The position numbers were made by a program, and so were the translations under genes. From Flavobacteriales bacterium (lineage in GTDB: Bacteria; Bacteroidota; Bacteroidia; CAIKAF01): DNA of 64,000 nucleotides. The stretch spans positions 434,001 through 498,000 of the forward strand of contig JANWKT010000008.1 in the NCBI GenBank assembly GCA_025451235.1, in the 5' to 3' direction. Shown piece by piece: positions 1 to 9,085 of the stretch (its first letter is position 1; every line of letters begins with the position of its first letter). The notes under the pieces are model-generated. The model was not told the DNA's origin. It saw nothing but the letters and a program-made list of their open reading frames with translations, and searched no databases.

Positions 1-403
1 CGTATTTTTTAAAATTATTCAGGATGGATTGCCAACCCGATCTTTGCATTTCTTCAGAATTTTGATTCTCCGGATCAAATACCTCGGTCACCTTGGTTGC
101 ATCTCCATTTTTTTCGAAGGATATATGCACTTGTCTCCCATCACTCATAGAGTAGGAAATTTTCTGCTGGTCAATTACTTCGTCATAGATCCCTTCAAAA
201 TCAAAACTCATTTTTCCATCCTTTGAAGCCATCGTTGCTTTGAATTTTCCCCCGGTTCTTGGATCATTCTCTGCCTTTGGACAATGCCAGTCGTCGGAGG
301 CAAAATTCCAATTCACAATATGCTCTGGCAAGGTCCAATAGTCCCAGGCTTTTTTCAGGTCGGCATTCACGTTTGTTTCAATGGTTATTTTTGATGTGCT
401 CAT
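1..403 (-). CDS. SRPBCC (AHSA1-like) domain protein, cut by the window edge
   Basis: Reading the minus strand from the ATG at 401-403 gives an open frame to the window edge (about 134 residues). It begins MSTSKITIETNVNADLKKAW and continues with W..PEHIVNWNFAS.DW and a later DPRTGGKF. This is the N-terminal layout of the START/SRPBCC 'activator of Hsp90 ATPase' group, small cytosolic proteins with a hydrophobic pocket. The C-terminus lies outside the window. A DUF1801 gene lies just upstream on the same strand, a pairing often seen in Bacteroidota. Family assignment is firm; the ligand is unknown. Confidence 0.8.
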   Translation of the reverse strand, partial: MSTSKITIETNVNADLKKAWDYWTLPEHIVNWNFASDDWHCPKAENDPRTGGKFKATMASKDGKMSFDFEGIYDEVIDQQKISYSMSDGRQVHISFEKNGDATKVTEVFDPENQNSEEMQRSGWQSILNNFKKY

Positions 404-490
404 ATAATAATTGTTCTATTTATCACTAAAGTGGGACTGCACAAAAATGCAGATTAAATATATAAAAAAATGATTTTTTTTCATCTTACC

Positions 491-886
491 TTACTTTAAT
501 CTTTCCAATTTCCCTTTTCGTTTTACTATGTTTTTATAATCCCATTGAATGTCATTTGATTTTTTAAGCCATCGTTTGAGATCTTTTGGGTTGATTTGAT
601 TGGACGAAGTATACATAACAGAAGCATCTTTGAATTTTCCACTTTTACCAGGGATAAGCAGTTCTTCTTCAAAACTCACACCACTCCAGAACATCAATTG
701 TATACCAGCTTTTAATTTGCCATAACCCACAATGGGGTTTCCATCCAGGAACCAAACTGGATGTGCATGCCAGATCTTGTTTTCTGCCTTGGGCAAATGC
801 CGGTTGATCTCCTGTGAAAGCAGATCGCAAATTTCTTTCTCCGCAGGTAACTGAGTGTCATTATATGCTTGAATATCGTTGTTCAT
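491..886 (-). CDS. DUF1801 domain protein
   Basis: 131 residues, no signal peptide. The chain has the DUF1801 (YdhG-like) pattern: an N-terminal helix with LLSQEINRHLPKAENKIWHA, then PVWFLDGNPIVGYGKLKAG, a central LMFWSG strand, and a C-terminal stretch with LKRWLKKS. The fold is known in this family but no biochemical role is established. It starts 11 nt after the stop of the secreted protein gene at 898-1347, so the two are probably cotranscribed. The SRPBCC gene follows downstream on the same strand. Confidence 0.75.
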   Translation of the reverse strand: MNNDIQAYNDTQLPAEKEICDLLSQEINRHLPKAENKIWHAHPVWFLDGNPIVGYGKLKAGIQLMFWSGVSFEEELLIPGKSGKFKDASVMYTSSNQINPKDLKRWLKKSNDIQWDYKNIVKRKGKLERLK

Positions 887-897
887 AGCATTAGGGA

Positions 898-1347
898 TTA
901 AATTTTAAGATCCTTAATACCCAGCTCAAAAAGGGTTCCAAACCCATTGTCCTGAATAACGGATATAGAAATATCGTCCCAGGCAATTTCAGCATTCTTT
1001 TTTTTCAATACCTTATTTTTAGAAAAGGTTAGTTTTATTTTTAAACCTCGAGACTTGGTCTTATAGAAGGAAATCAATGCCTCGCTATTGTTGAATGGAG
1101 TAGTTAAATGGGATCGAATTTCAAGATCGATTTTCCCGTTAACCAGTGGTGCTTCTATATAGGACCGTTTTGAATGTGCATTTCCCAATCCATGCAAATA
1201 GGCGATTGTGGGCAATTGAATGCTCACTATGTCCAATGAGTCGGATATAATGAGTCCACTATATTTAATGCGGTAAATTCCACAGGCTTGCCCATATGAC
1301 CAATGGGTATTCAGTGTTAATAGCAAAATAAGGAAGAGTTGTTTCAT
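898..1347 (-). CDS. Secreted protein of unknown function
   Basis: 149 residues with a clear signal peptide (MKQLFLILLLTLNTHWSYGQ, likely cut after GQA or nearby), so it is exported. The mature part is beta-rich and has one Cys shortly after the cleavage site. I recognise no domain. It is the first gene of a probable two-gene unit with the DUF1801 gene 11 nt downstream. Confidence 0.6.
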   Translation of the reverse strand: MKQLFLILLLTLNTHWSYGQACGIYRIKYSGLIISDSLDIVSIQLPTIAYLHGLGNAHSKRSYIEAPLVNGKIDLEIRSHLTTPFNNSEALISFYKTKSRGLKIKLTFSKNKVLKKKNAEIAWDDISISVIQDNGFGTLFELGIKDLKI

Positions 1348-1499
1348 TTTTTGCGTTTATAATAACCATTCAGCTAATTTAAACAAAAATTGATGAGTTA
1401 ATTACCAAAAAAACCATTCTCCACCTCATATCTTATGAATTTCATCGTGGGAATGGTATTCTTTGATTTTATTTCTTTCCATGGTAAACGATCTTGGGC

Positions 1500-2147
1500 C
1501 TATCCACCCTTCTCCGTTAGGTACTGTAATAATTGTGTTGCAGTGTTCAATGCAGGACTAGCTAACTCATCGCTGAACAGAACATCTATAGGAGCTTCTC
1601 CAAAATACAATCCGTCGGAAACCAGGAAAGTGATCCGGACATCTCCGGCTGTGGGGTGAGGTCGCCTGGGTTGATCCCAGGGACCGATCTGATGTATGAT
1701 ATTTTCACTCTTTACAAATAGATCTTGTACCAATTGGTTGGAGTTGGGGTCTTGGGTTTCCCATACCAGGATCTTTCCGGAATAATTGATATATCGGGCA
1801 GTACCATCCTTAAAAGCGGCCAATACATCCAGGCCCTCCTCCAGAGCCACTTCTACAATTACCGCCAGCAATTCTTTTTTTGCAGGTGTATGCCCGGCTG
1901 CGAGTTGTTGATTGCAGGCCAGTATTTTCATCCTAGACTCGGTGGAGTTATCATTTATGATCTTTTGAAGATCAGCTACTGTGCTTGTTGCTGAAAATAA
2001 AATGTCAAATGGATATGCATAAGGGGCCTGAGTATTGTTCTTGTACAAATCCATACTGTCACAAAAAAGTAGATGGTAGATCAAATTGGTTGAACTGTCT
2101 GTATAAGGACCAGTGGTTTCATTAAAGGTGTTTACTCCCATATTCAA
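1500..2147 (-). CDS. Conserved-looking cytosolic hypothetical protein
   Basis: 215 residues without a signal peptide or membrane segment. Visible blocks are PFDILFSATSTVADLQKII, LLAVIVEVALEEGLDVLAAF followed by DGTARYINYSGKILVWE, and a C-terminal PRRPHPTAGDVRITFLVSDG ... YFGEAPIDVLF. The even codon use and the well-formed alternation of strands and helices suggest a real folded enzyme-like or binding domain. I cannot name the family. It stands alone, with 207 nt upstream to the FISUMP gene holding no structure that I recognise. Confidence 0.6.
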   Translation of the reverse strand: MNMGVNTFNETTGPYTDSSTNLIYHLLFCDSMDLYKNNTQAPYAYPFDILFSATSTVADLQKIINDNSTESRMKILACNQQLAAGHTPAKKELLAVIVEVALEEGLDVLAAFKDGTARYINYSGKILVWETQDPNSNQLVQDLFVKSENIIHQIGPWDQPRRPHPTAGDVRITFLVSDGLYFGEAPIDVLFSDELASPALNTATQLLQYLTEKGG

Positions 2148-2354
2148 TTTGTTATTATTTTCTTGAGCTGTGGGAATAAATATCGGAATTTTATTTAATT
2201 TTTAAAACTACTTAGGTTTTAATTTTCGTTGGACCCGTGTTGCAGGAGACTCATGAATGAAATATATTAATTAACCTCCTAATGTTTGATTTTATGCATG
2301 TTCATTATTGTAAACAGGAAGTCATCTTAAAAATACCAACATCACGTACAAATC

Positions 2355-4070
2355 TCAGTCCTTTATGCACCGAATTGAGTACCCATTAGTTAGAGTATTA
2401 ATAAGGAAATCAAATCCTCCTAAAGTAGAAATAGCCAGTCTCATATCATAGGTAGCAGTACGAAAGTAAGCCCAGCTTCCCAACCATACGAAACTGCTTC
2501 CCCGGTAACCTCCAGGTAATGCAGAAAAACCGCTGGTATTTGTACCATTCCAAGGAGGGTTGTTAGCACTTGTTACTTTCATTTTATCACCAGCATCAGG
2601 TTGTAGATAGTTTATTAACGTCATAAATTCTGTTGTATCAGGAACATGCCAACCTGTCGGAGCTATATTACGACTATCTGTAACCGCATATGCATTATAT
2701 AATCTACCATAAACATTACCATTGCCAACATTGTTGCCATAATTGCAATATGCGCCGGCTGTTTGGTTTTGCCATAGAATGCTATCAACCACATTGGGTA
2801 TGGGGTCACCGTTTCGGTATTTTGTTACCTTTAAATTCTCAATCATCCAACACTGCGTACCAATTTGTACCGTTTGGTAAACATTTCCATCAATATCTGT
2901 AACAGTACCACATGGACTCGATGAACATGTGTATACAGTATCACTGTAATCTATAATGGAAGGGTAGTTCAGGGTATCATTCCATCCGAATATTTTCAAT
3001 TTAGCTTCAATTCCTGCACTTATACCAGCTTTTACAACACAACCGGGGGTTGGCAGAAGAGTGCCTATTGCTCGTATATAGATTTGAGAAATAATGTTAC
3101 CTGAATTGGAGGCTAAACCCCATAACCTAAAATCAATTCCTGGTTCTATATAAACTTTCAGGTCTGCGTTTCCATTCACCTCCCCATCGAAATTATCGGA
3201 CGGGGCAGTTTCTATGTATCCACTTTGCCATGATGCCCCGTTATATTCAATAAATGATGTACTGGTGCTTGAATGTGTATAACTTGCCACATAGTTTACG
3301 TTAATAGTACCTGTTGCACCAGCATTTAATCTAAGAACAGGGGTAATTACAATAGGGGTATATGGAATTGTAAATGAATTCAATTTCTTACTTTTAATTT
3401 CTCTTTCGTAATCAATATAATTCACATCAGCACCTATTGTCAGGTTAATATCCAGCTGAGATGTAAATGTTGCACCGATCTTAGCATGGTTAAGTTGAAA
3501 GTTTGAGATATCTACATCGAAAATTAAATCCGGATTAAAGGTTGCTTCTCCATTCAGCCGTATTTGATCTGTGGTAGTATTTAGATTACCATCGGCATCT
3601 TTAATAAGAACGTTTGGAAAAGGTATATTGAAAGTAAGGTCATTGGTGCTTTTTGGAGTGTTTGTTTGATTTGAATATATGATTGAATCATCAGCCGAAA
3701 GATGATGGATATAATTTACATGTAACTCTTGAAAGGCCTCCATCAATGTTACTCCCTCGGTTGTAAAATAGTATTTCCCATTAGCATTGTTAATCGCTGT
3801 TATTCTTCTTATATAACCCAATGGGGCATTTGTAACTATACCTGAAACCATTATATCTCCAACATTGAGATCATCAAGTTGCGATGAATTTCCATTAAAA
3901 ATAATTTCTGTTGCATAAACATGTTCTAATAGCATAGATGTATTATCATCAATCCATACAGTATTCGGGCCAAGCTTCAAACTTGGAGGATTAGGCTGTG
4001 GCTCTGGTTCACAAGAATAAAATGAAAGGCCAAGAGCCGAGATAAGAATGATGTAAACATATTTTTTCAT
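2355..4070 (-). CDS. Lipoprotein with C-terminal FISUMP domain
   Basis: 571 residues. The N-terminus MKKYVYIILISALGLSFYSC is a lipoprotein signal with lipobox LSFYSC, so the protein is membrane-anchored. Residues of about 385-571 match the Fibrobacter succinogenes major paralogous (FISUMP) domain: DIDGNVYQTVQIGTQCWMIE, then NLKVTKYRNGDPIPN, GRLYNAYAV, PTGWHVPDTTEF, GFSALPGGYR and a terminal YSIRCIKD. The middle 150-380 is beta-rich and of unknown type. FISUMP domains are extracellular and share the formylglycine-like C-lectin fold; the ligand is not known. Monocistronic as far as visible. Confidence 0.8.
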   Translation of the reverse strand: MKKYVYIILISALGLSFYSCEPEPQPNPPSLKLGPNTVWIDDNTSMLLEHVYATEIIFNGNSSQLDDLNVGDIMVSGIVTNAPLGYIRRITAINNANGKYYFTTEGVTLMEAFQELHVNYIHHLSADDSIIYSNQTNTPKSTNDLTFNIPFPNVLIKDADGNLNTTTDQIRLNGEATFNPDLIFDVDISNFQLNHAKIGATFTSQLDINLTIGADVNYIDYEREIKSKKLNSFTIPYTPIVITPVLRLNAGATGTINVNYVASYTHSSTSTSFIEYNGASWQSGYIETAPSDNFDGEVNGNADLKVYIEPGIDFRLWGLASNSGNIISQIYIRAIGTLLPTPGCVVKAGISAGIEAKLKIFGWNDTLNYPSIIDYSDTVYTCSSSPCGTVTDIDGNVYQTVQIGTQCWMIENLKVTKYRNGDPIPNVVDSILWQNQTAGAYCNYGNNVGNGNVYGRLYNAYAVTDSRNIAPTGWHVPDTTEFMTLINYLQPDAGDKMKVTSANNPPWNGTNTSGFSALPGGYRGSSFVWLGSWAYFRTATYDMRLAISTLGGFDFLINTLTNGYSIRCIKD

Positions 4071-4299
4071 TTATACCAAGGTTTTCGGTTTATATACATT
4101 AATTACCATACAGACCGACAAAATAATGCATTATAAAAATAGGTAAAATTTTTTTCACTTGGAAATCTACTTCACTAATTTCAGGCCACTCTCTGAAAAC
4201 ATAGGAGCTAGCGGAATGGCATCTTCCAATGTAGCCAGATTAAATATCGGTATTTTAATTTAGAAAATGTTATCTTTTTTTTTGTACTTGCCAACCCAT

Positions 4300-4415
4300 T
4301 TGGTTAACCTATATAGGTCCCAACTTTCGTCGGGATGACCCTGCTAACGGATTATTTTTACTCAATATTAATTCGTTAGCAGGGTCATCCCGGCGCAGGC
4401 CGGGACCCTAACCAA
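4300..4415. repeat. Long imperfect inverted repeat in a 414-nt gene-free stretch
   Basis: The gap 4071-4484 has no credible gene. It contains a stem whose core is a perfect 19-nt inverted repeat: 4331-4349 (cgggatgaccctgctaacg) against 4374-4392, with a 24-nt loop. The arms extend imperfectly outward (taggtccc at 4314-4321 against gggaccct near 4402-4409, and ttggtta 4300-4306 against taaccaa 4409-4415). Its flanking genes both lie on the minus strand. There is no T-run at either edge, so it looks more like a REP-type or MITE-like element than a simple terminator. Confidence 0.7.
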
Positions 4416-4484
4416 TTAGCCAGGAAATAGCAGTACAACAAAAAAAGAAACGATCTATCTAAAGCAACCGGGAGTCCCACAGCT

Positions 4485-4958
4485 TTACTGCATGCAATTA
4501 CATGAATCTGCCGAAGTAGTACAACCCCCGCCTAATGGTAGTTGTGTAAACGAATCTGTTTTGCCGGTAACATAGGCATAGCCATATTGTAAATATCTTA
4601 GATCTGCTCCTTCGAAATTGGCTCCATAGATATGGTTAAAGAACAATGCACTTGAATCGAACTTGCATCCACTGAAATTATAATCTTGTAAGATATTATA
4701 TCCAAATTCCTGGAAATTATCAATGGCTGCTGTATCGAGTAAATATACAAGGGTAATATTCGAAAGATCGGTACATTCTGCATTTCTGGTCGAACGGATC
4801 TCATTATAATCAACCGAATTCAAACCTTCTTCTCCATTGCATTTCTGACATTTACCAGTAGAGCTATTATAGGTGAATTTTCCGTTATCTGTACAGGTTG
4901 CTGTTTCGCAACTGTATAAGATAATACCCAGACCGAGCACTAAGATGAATTTTTTCAT
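4485..4958 (-). CDS. Small lipoprotein with short pentapeptide-like repeat
   Basis: 157 residues. MKKFILVLGLGIILYSC is a lipoprotein signal. The mature part has several Cys, including a CxxC (KCQKCNGEEG) in an EGF-like N-terminal stretch and a Cys-rich tail (GCTTSADSCNCMQ). Residues of about 93-125 show a pentapeptide-like run, FSGCKF ... ALFFNHIYGANFEGADLRYL, too short for a full right-handed quadrilateral helix. Probably a small surface protein; function unknown. Confidence 0.6.
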   Translation of the reverse strand: MKKFILVLGLGIILYSCETATCTDNGKFTYNSSTGKCQKCNGEEGLNSVDYNEIRSTRNAECTDLSNITLVYLLDTAAIDNFQEFGYNILQDYNFSGCKFDSSALFFNHIYGANFEGADLRYLQYGYAYVTGKTDSFTQLPLGGGCTTSADSCNCMQ

Positions 4959-5130
4959 ATCACTTGTTTTAATCGTTTCTAATAATAGGATGAACGCAAA
5001 GTAAACGACTTTGTTGGTGAGTTCAGATGTAGATTATTGCCCAAAGTTTGGATGCGATGAGAAATTCGAAAAACCAGATGTATTATCCGGCTGTTTGGTT
5101 GGAAGAAAAGATGATCAGAATGATTTTACC

Positions 5131-6387
5131 TTAGGTTTGCGGCATGGCATCCGCATATTTTTCCTTGTCGTACAATCCTTCTTTTAATTTATGCGCCACA
5201 TCAGCAAATGCCTTGATGGTATATTCCACATCTTCCATGGTATGCGATGCGGTGGGTATCAATCGTAATATAATAGTCCCTTTCGGGATCACCGGATACA
5301 ATACTACTGAACAGAAGATCCCATGTTTTTCACGGATATCATATACCACTTGTGAAGCTTCTTGTGGATTTCCGCTTAGGATCACCGGCGTTACAGGTGA
5401 AGTGGTATTCCCAATATTCAATCCTACCTTTCTTAATCCGGTTTGTAATGCATCCACTATTTTCCAAAGGTTTTCTTTTAATTCGGGACGGGTACGCATC
5501 AATTCCAACCTTTTTAATCCTCCAATCACCAATGGCATCGGCAATGATTTTGCGAAGATCTGTGAACGGGTATTGTAACGTAAAAAATTCATCACTTCAG
5601 GTTCTCCTGCTACAAATGCTCCAATGCTTGCAAATGATTTGGCGAAAGTTCCGAAATATACATCTATATCTTTTTGCACTCCTTGTTCTTGTCCGGTACC
5701 ACCTAAATGATGTCCCATGGTACCTATACCATGTGCATCATCTACCAATAAACGGAATTTATATTTCTTCTTTAATTCAGCGATCCCTTTTAAATTTCCC
5801 TGGGCTCCACTCATACCGAATACTCCCTCCGTTACCACTAAAATCCCCCCTCCGGTTTGGTCGGCCACGTGAACTGCATGCTGCAATTGTTTTTCGAGAC
5901 TTTCCATATCATTGTGCTTGTATACGAAACGCTTTCCACTATGTAAACGTGCACCATCCACCAGGCAAGCATGTGATTCGGCATCATACACCAATACATC
6001 ATGACGGCCCAACAAGGCATCCAATACCGACATAATGCCCTGATATCCATAATTCAATAACATTCCCGCCGGTTTTTCTACAAATGTGGCCAATTCCTGC
6101 TCCAATTGCTCATGGTAATTGGATTCACCGGTCATCATGCGGGCACCCATGGGATACGACATTCCCCAATCCCTGGTGGCTTCGGTATCCGCTTTACGGA
6201 CCTCCGGATGGTTGGCCAATCCCAGATAATTGTTCAGACTCCAAACCAATACTTCTCTTCCTCTGAATTTCATTTTAGGTCCAAGCTCTCCTTCTAATTT
6301 GGGGAAAGCATAATATCCATGCGCTACCTTGGCATACTGACCCAATGGTCCAGGATTTTTCAAAATTTTATCAAAAACATCTCCCAT
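5131..6387 (-). CDS. Alpha-oxoamine synthase, serine palmitoyltransferase type
   Basis: 418 residues from the ATG at 6385-6387. It is a PLP fold-type I enzyme that condenses an acyl thioester with an amino acid; in Bacteroidota this subgroup makes the 3-keto sphinganine (or a sulfonolipid analogue) backbone. Visible features: NNYLGLANHPEV, the GARMMTGE turn, VDDAHGIGTMG (Asp216/217, His219) and the PLP lysine in FGTFAKSF (Lys250). The frame is open 26 codons further upstream, but a perfect TAAATTTG promoter element at 6436-6443 lies inside that extension, and homologues start at MG..D.I.., so I chose the internal start. No other sphingolipid gene lies beside it. Serine versus cysteate or glycine as substrate cannot be read from sequence. 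Confidence 0.85.
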   Translation of the reverse strand: MGDVFDKILKNPGPLGQYAKVAHGYYAFPKLEGELGPKMKFRGREVLVWSLNNYLGLANHPEVRKADTEATRDWGMSYPMGARMMTGESNYHEQLEQELATFVEKPAGMLLNYGYQGIMSVLDALLGRHDVLVYDAESHACLVDGARLHSGKRFVYKHNDMESLEKQLQHAVHVADQTGGGILVVTEGVFGMSGAQGNLKGIAELKKKYKFRLLVDDAHGIGTMGHHLGGTGQEQGVQKDIDVYFGTFAKSFASIGAFVAGEPEVMNFLRYNTRSQIFAKSLPMPLVIGGLKRLELMRTRPELKENLWKIVDALQTGLRKVGLNIGNTTSPVTPVILSGNPQEASQVVYDIREKHGIFCSVVLYPVIPKGTIILRLIPTASHTMEDVEYTIKAFADVAHKLKEGLYDKEKYADAMPQT

Positions 6388-6435
6388 AGTCAACTGGTTA
6401 TAATGATCTGTTATATAATTAATGCTAATTTTGCG

Positions 6436-6443
6436 CAAATTTA
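6436..6443 (-). promoter_or_regulatory. -7 promoter element of the oxoamine synthase gene
   Basis: TAAATTTG on the minus strand is a perfect TAnnTTTG. It lies 48 nt before the ATG at 6387 and predicts a leader of about 40 nt. It also excludes the upstream start at 6465. Confidence 0.55.
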
Positions 6444-6538
6444 GCAGTAAACGAACAATTTCCACGTTTTGAGCTAATGTTTAGTTAACAATTATAGTTC
6501 AAAACCTACGTTGTTAGGATGCTAAGTGTAAAAAAGGA

Positions 6539-7441
6539 ATGAAGAACAGTTGGATATATGGGATACTCAGTATCATGTTACTCACCTCTTGTAGTGAGTA
6601 TCAGAAGATATTGAAAAGCAGCGACCGTAAGCTGAAATATGAGTATGCCATGAAGATGTACGAAAAGAAGAAGTACTCTAAAGCCACCGCTGTTTTCGAG
6701 GAATTGTATACCACCAGCAGAGGGGACCCCAATGCCGAAAATATTCATTATTATTTTGCCAAAAGCTATTATGGGGCGGGTGATTACCTGCTTTCCAGCT
6801 ATTTTTTCGAGGATTTTGTGTATAAATATCCCAATAGCAATTATGTAGAGGATGCGGCCTATACCAATGCCATGTGTTATTATAGGGATTCTCCGGATAA
6901 TCCGCTGGACCAGACCAGTACGTATAAGGCCATTGCCCAGCTCCAATATTTTGTGGACCGTTATCCCCAAAGTGCCTTGGTGCAGGAGTGTAACAAGCGA
7001 ATAGACGAACTTCGCTTTAAGCTTGAGTCTAAAGCGTATAGGGTGGCTTTCCAATATTACCGGATGGAATATTATCAGGCCGCGGCCGTGGCGTTTACTT
7101 TGCTGCTTAAGGACTTTCCAGATACTGACCGTAGGGGAAAGTGCAGCTATTATGTGATCAAAAGCAGCTATATATTAGCTATCAATAGCATAAAATCGAA
7201 GAAGGAGGAGCGTTTGACCAACGTTTCGAAAAATTTTGATAAATTTGCCCCTGGAATCAAGGATGAGCAGGACCTGAAGGAAGTGACCAACCTGGCTGAA
7301 AAGTCAAAAATCATGCTGGCGGAATTGGTGAAGTTGAGAGAAGCGGCCGAAAAAGCTGCTCAGGAGGAGAAGGATGAAGACAAGATCAGGGAAGATAAGA
7401 AGAAGAATAAGAAAGTAAAAAAAGAAAAAGGGATTCAATAA
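6539..7441 (+). CDS. bamD: Outer membrane protein assembly factor BamD
   Basis: 300 residues. N-terminal lipoprotein signal MKNSWIYGILSIMLLTSC; the Cys would be acylated and the protein held on the periplasmic side of the outer membrane. Residues of about 25-230 are TPR-like helices (YEYAMKMYEKKKYSKATAVF, YYFAKSYYGAGDYLLSSYFF), as in BamD, the partner of BamA in outer-membrane beta-barrel insertion. The C-terminal 50 residues are charged (Lys/Glu), common in this phylum. First gene of the classic run bamD - omega - coaBC - DUF4835 - recN. Confidence 0.92.
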   Translation: MKNSWIYGILSIMLLTSCSEYQKILKSSDRKLKYEYAMKMYEKKKYSKATAVFEELYTTSRGDPNAENIHYYFAKSYYGAGDYLLSSYFFEDFVYKYPNSNYVEDAAYTNAMCYYRDSPDNPLDQTSTYKAIAQLQYFVDRYPQSALVQECNKRIDELRFKLESKAYRVAFQYYRMEYYQAAAVAFTLLLKDFPDTDRRGKCSYYVIKSSYILAINSIKSKKEERLTNVSKNFDKFAPGIKDEQDLKEVTNLAEKSKIMLAELVKLREAAEKAAQEEKDEDKIREDKKKNKKVKKEKGIQ

Positions 7442-7512
7442 CTGGAATAAATAAAAAGTGTCATGAACCAAGGTAAAGCCGGGTTCACAAACACATTAAA
7501 AGAAAACAAACT

Positions 7513-7854
7513 ATGAGTAATTATAAGAAAGTTAACGCAGAACTTACAACGATCACCAGGGATACAGCCAAACTGGAATTAAAGACCGGTAATTTATATG
7601 AAGCCATCTCTGTGATTGGCAAACGTGCTAACCAGGTGGCAGGAAGTATGAAAGAGGAGTTGACCGGAAAATTAGAAGAGTTTGGTTCACATTCTGATAG
7701 CCTGGAAGAGGTGTTTGAAAACCGCGAGCAGATCGAGATCTCAAGGCATTACGAAAAACTTCCTAAGCCGTCGGCCATTGCTTATGAAGAATTTATGACT
7801 GATCAACTCACCTTTATCGGTGGACCAGAACCAGTCGTAGAAAAAGAAAAATAA
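7513..7854 (+). CDS. rpoZ: RNA polymerase omega subunit, Bacteroidota type
   Basis: 113 residues, cytosolic. The central block GNLYEAISVIGKRANQVA corresponds to the conserved helix of omega that clamps the beta' C-terminus. The C-terminal tail ends in EEFMTDQLTF, typical of the longer omega of this phylum. Omega assists folding and assembly of beta'. The gene lies 71 nt after bamD and 28 nt before coaBC, in the standard order for the phylum, which supports the call even though the sequence is divergent from the proteobacterial form. Confidence 0.85.
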   Translation: MSNYKKVNAELTTITRDTAKLELKTGNLYEAISVIGKRANQVAGSMKEELTGKLEEFGSHSDSLEEVFENREQIEISRHYEKLPKPSAIAYEEFMTDQLTFIGGPEPVVEKEK

Positions 7855-7882
7855 TATTTCGGCGTTAAGCCCCCCTTCAATC

Positions 7883-9085
7883 ATGTTACAAGGCAAAAAA
7901 GTATTGGTAGGAATTTCTGGCGGTATTGCTGCCTATAAAATTCCATACCTGGTGCGTCTTTTAGTGAAGAACGGAGCCGAGGTAAAGGTGGTGATGACCC
8001 CTACTGCTGCTGATTTTGTAACTCCGCTTACTTTAGCTACGGTTTCTAAAAATCCAATTATAACCGATTTTTTTCATCCTGAAACCGGCGAATGGTATAA
8101 CCATGTGGAGCTGGGCTTATGGGCCGACCTGATGGTGATCGCTCCATTAACTGCGAATACCTTGGCCAAAATGGCGCATGGACAAGCCGATAATTTATTA
8201 ATGGCCACTTATATGTCGGCCAAATGCCCGGTTATGTTTGCACCGGCCATGGACCTGGATATGTATAAGCATCCTTCTACCAAGATCAATATCGACCGAC
8301 TCATTTCTTATGGAAATATTTTGATCCCTGCTACCAGTGGTGAATTGGCCAGTGGATTATCAGGCGAAGGAAGGTTGGAAGAACCTGAAAAAATATTCGA
8401 GCTTATCAAAGATTTTTTTTTTCAGGGAAATTCCCTCTCCGGTAAAAAAGTAATCGTAACAGCAGGTCCCACTTTCGAAGCTATCGATCCAGTTCGTTTT
8501 ATTGGAAATCATTCCAGTGGTAAAATGGGAATTGATATTGCCGATGAATTGGCCAACCGCGGAGCCGAAGTTGTATTGGTTTGCGGTCCTTCAGGTATTG
8601 CCAATAAAAATGGAAAAGTAAAAAGGATCAATGTTACTTCGTCGGACGAAATGTATACAGCCACTACCGAAGCATTTAAAAATGCCGATGCGGCCATTCT
8701 TGCTGCGGCGGTTGCAGATTATAAGCCCAAAGATGTATCTGATATCAAGATCAAAAAGAAATCGGATGATATGAATATTGAACTGGTGAAGACCCATGAT
8801 ATCCTCGCTGCTTTGGGAGAAAGTAAAAAAGGAGGGCAAATATTGGTGGGCTTTGCATTGGAAACCAACAATGAACTGGAAAATGCCAAGGAGAAACTAT
8901 TGCGTAAGAACCTGGATTTTATAGTTTTGAATTCATTGAAGCATCCGGGTGCCGGATTCAAACATTCCACCAATCAGATCACCATCGTACATAAGAACAA
9001 TAAAATCCAGGATTTTGAGTTAAAATCAAAAACCGAAGTGGCCAAGGATATTGTAGATACATTGGCCGAAAAACTCAAGGTATGA
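7883..9085 (+). CDS. coaBC: Bifunctional CoaBC (phosphopantothenoylcysteine synthetase/decarboxylase)
   Basis: 400 residues. The N-terminal half (1-180) is the flavin-dependent decarboxylase CoaC: VLVGISGGIAAYKIPYLVR, the FMN-site region TPTAADFVTPL and PAMDLDMY. The C-terminal half (about 185-400) is the CTP-dependent CoaB synthetase: VIVTAGPTFEAIDPVRFI, NHSSGKMG and AAVADYKP. It converts 4'-phosphopantothenate to 4'-phosphopantetheine in CoA synthesis. The stop overlaps the next start (ATG at 9082), so translation of the DUF4835 gene is probably coupled. Confidence 0.95.
   Translation: MLQGKKVLVGISGGIAAYKIPYLVRLLVKNGAEVKVVMTPTAADFVTPLTLATVSKNPIITDFFHPETGEWYNHVELGLWADLMVIAPLTANTLAKMAHGQADNLLMATYMSAKCPVMFAPAMDLDMYKHPSTKINIDRLISYGNILIPATSGELASGLSGEGRLEEPEKIFELIKDFFFQGNSLSGKKVIVTAGPTFEAIDPVRFIGNHSSGKMGIDIADELANRGAEVVLVCGPSGIANKNGKVKRINVTSSDEMYTATTEAFKNADAAILAAAVADYKPKDVSDIKIKKKSDDMNIELVKTHDILAALGESKKGGQILVGFALETNNELENAKEKLLRKNLDFIVLNSLKHPGAGFKHSTNQITIVHKNNKIQDFELKSKTEVAKDIVDTLAEKLKV

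Noticed and set aside
5352-6035. 227-residue open frame on the plus strand
   Set aside because: It is antisense to the oxoamine synthase gene, whose family motifs are unmistakable in the other strand.
6388-6465. N-terminal extension of the oxoamine synthase
   Set aside because: It contains the perfect promoter element at 6436-6443 and has no counterpart in the family start MG..D.I.
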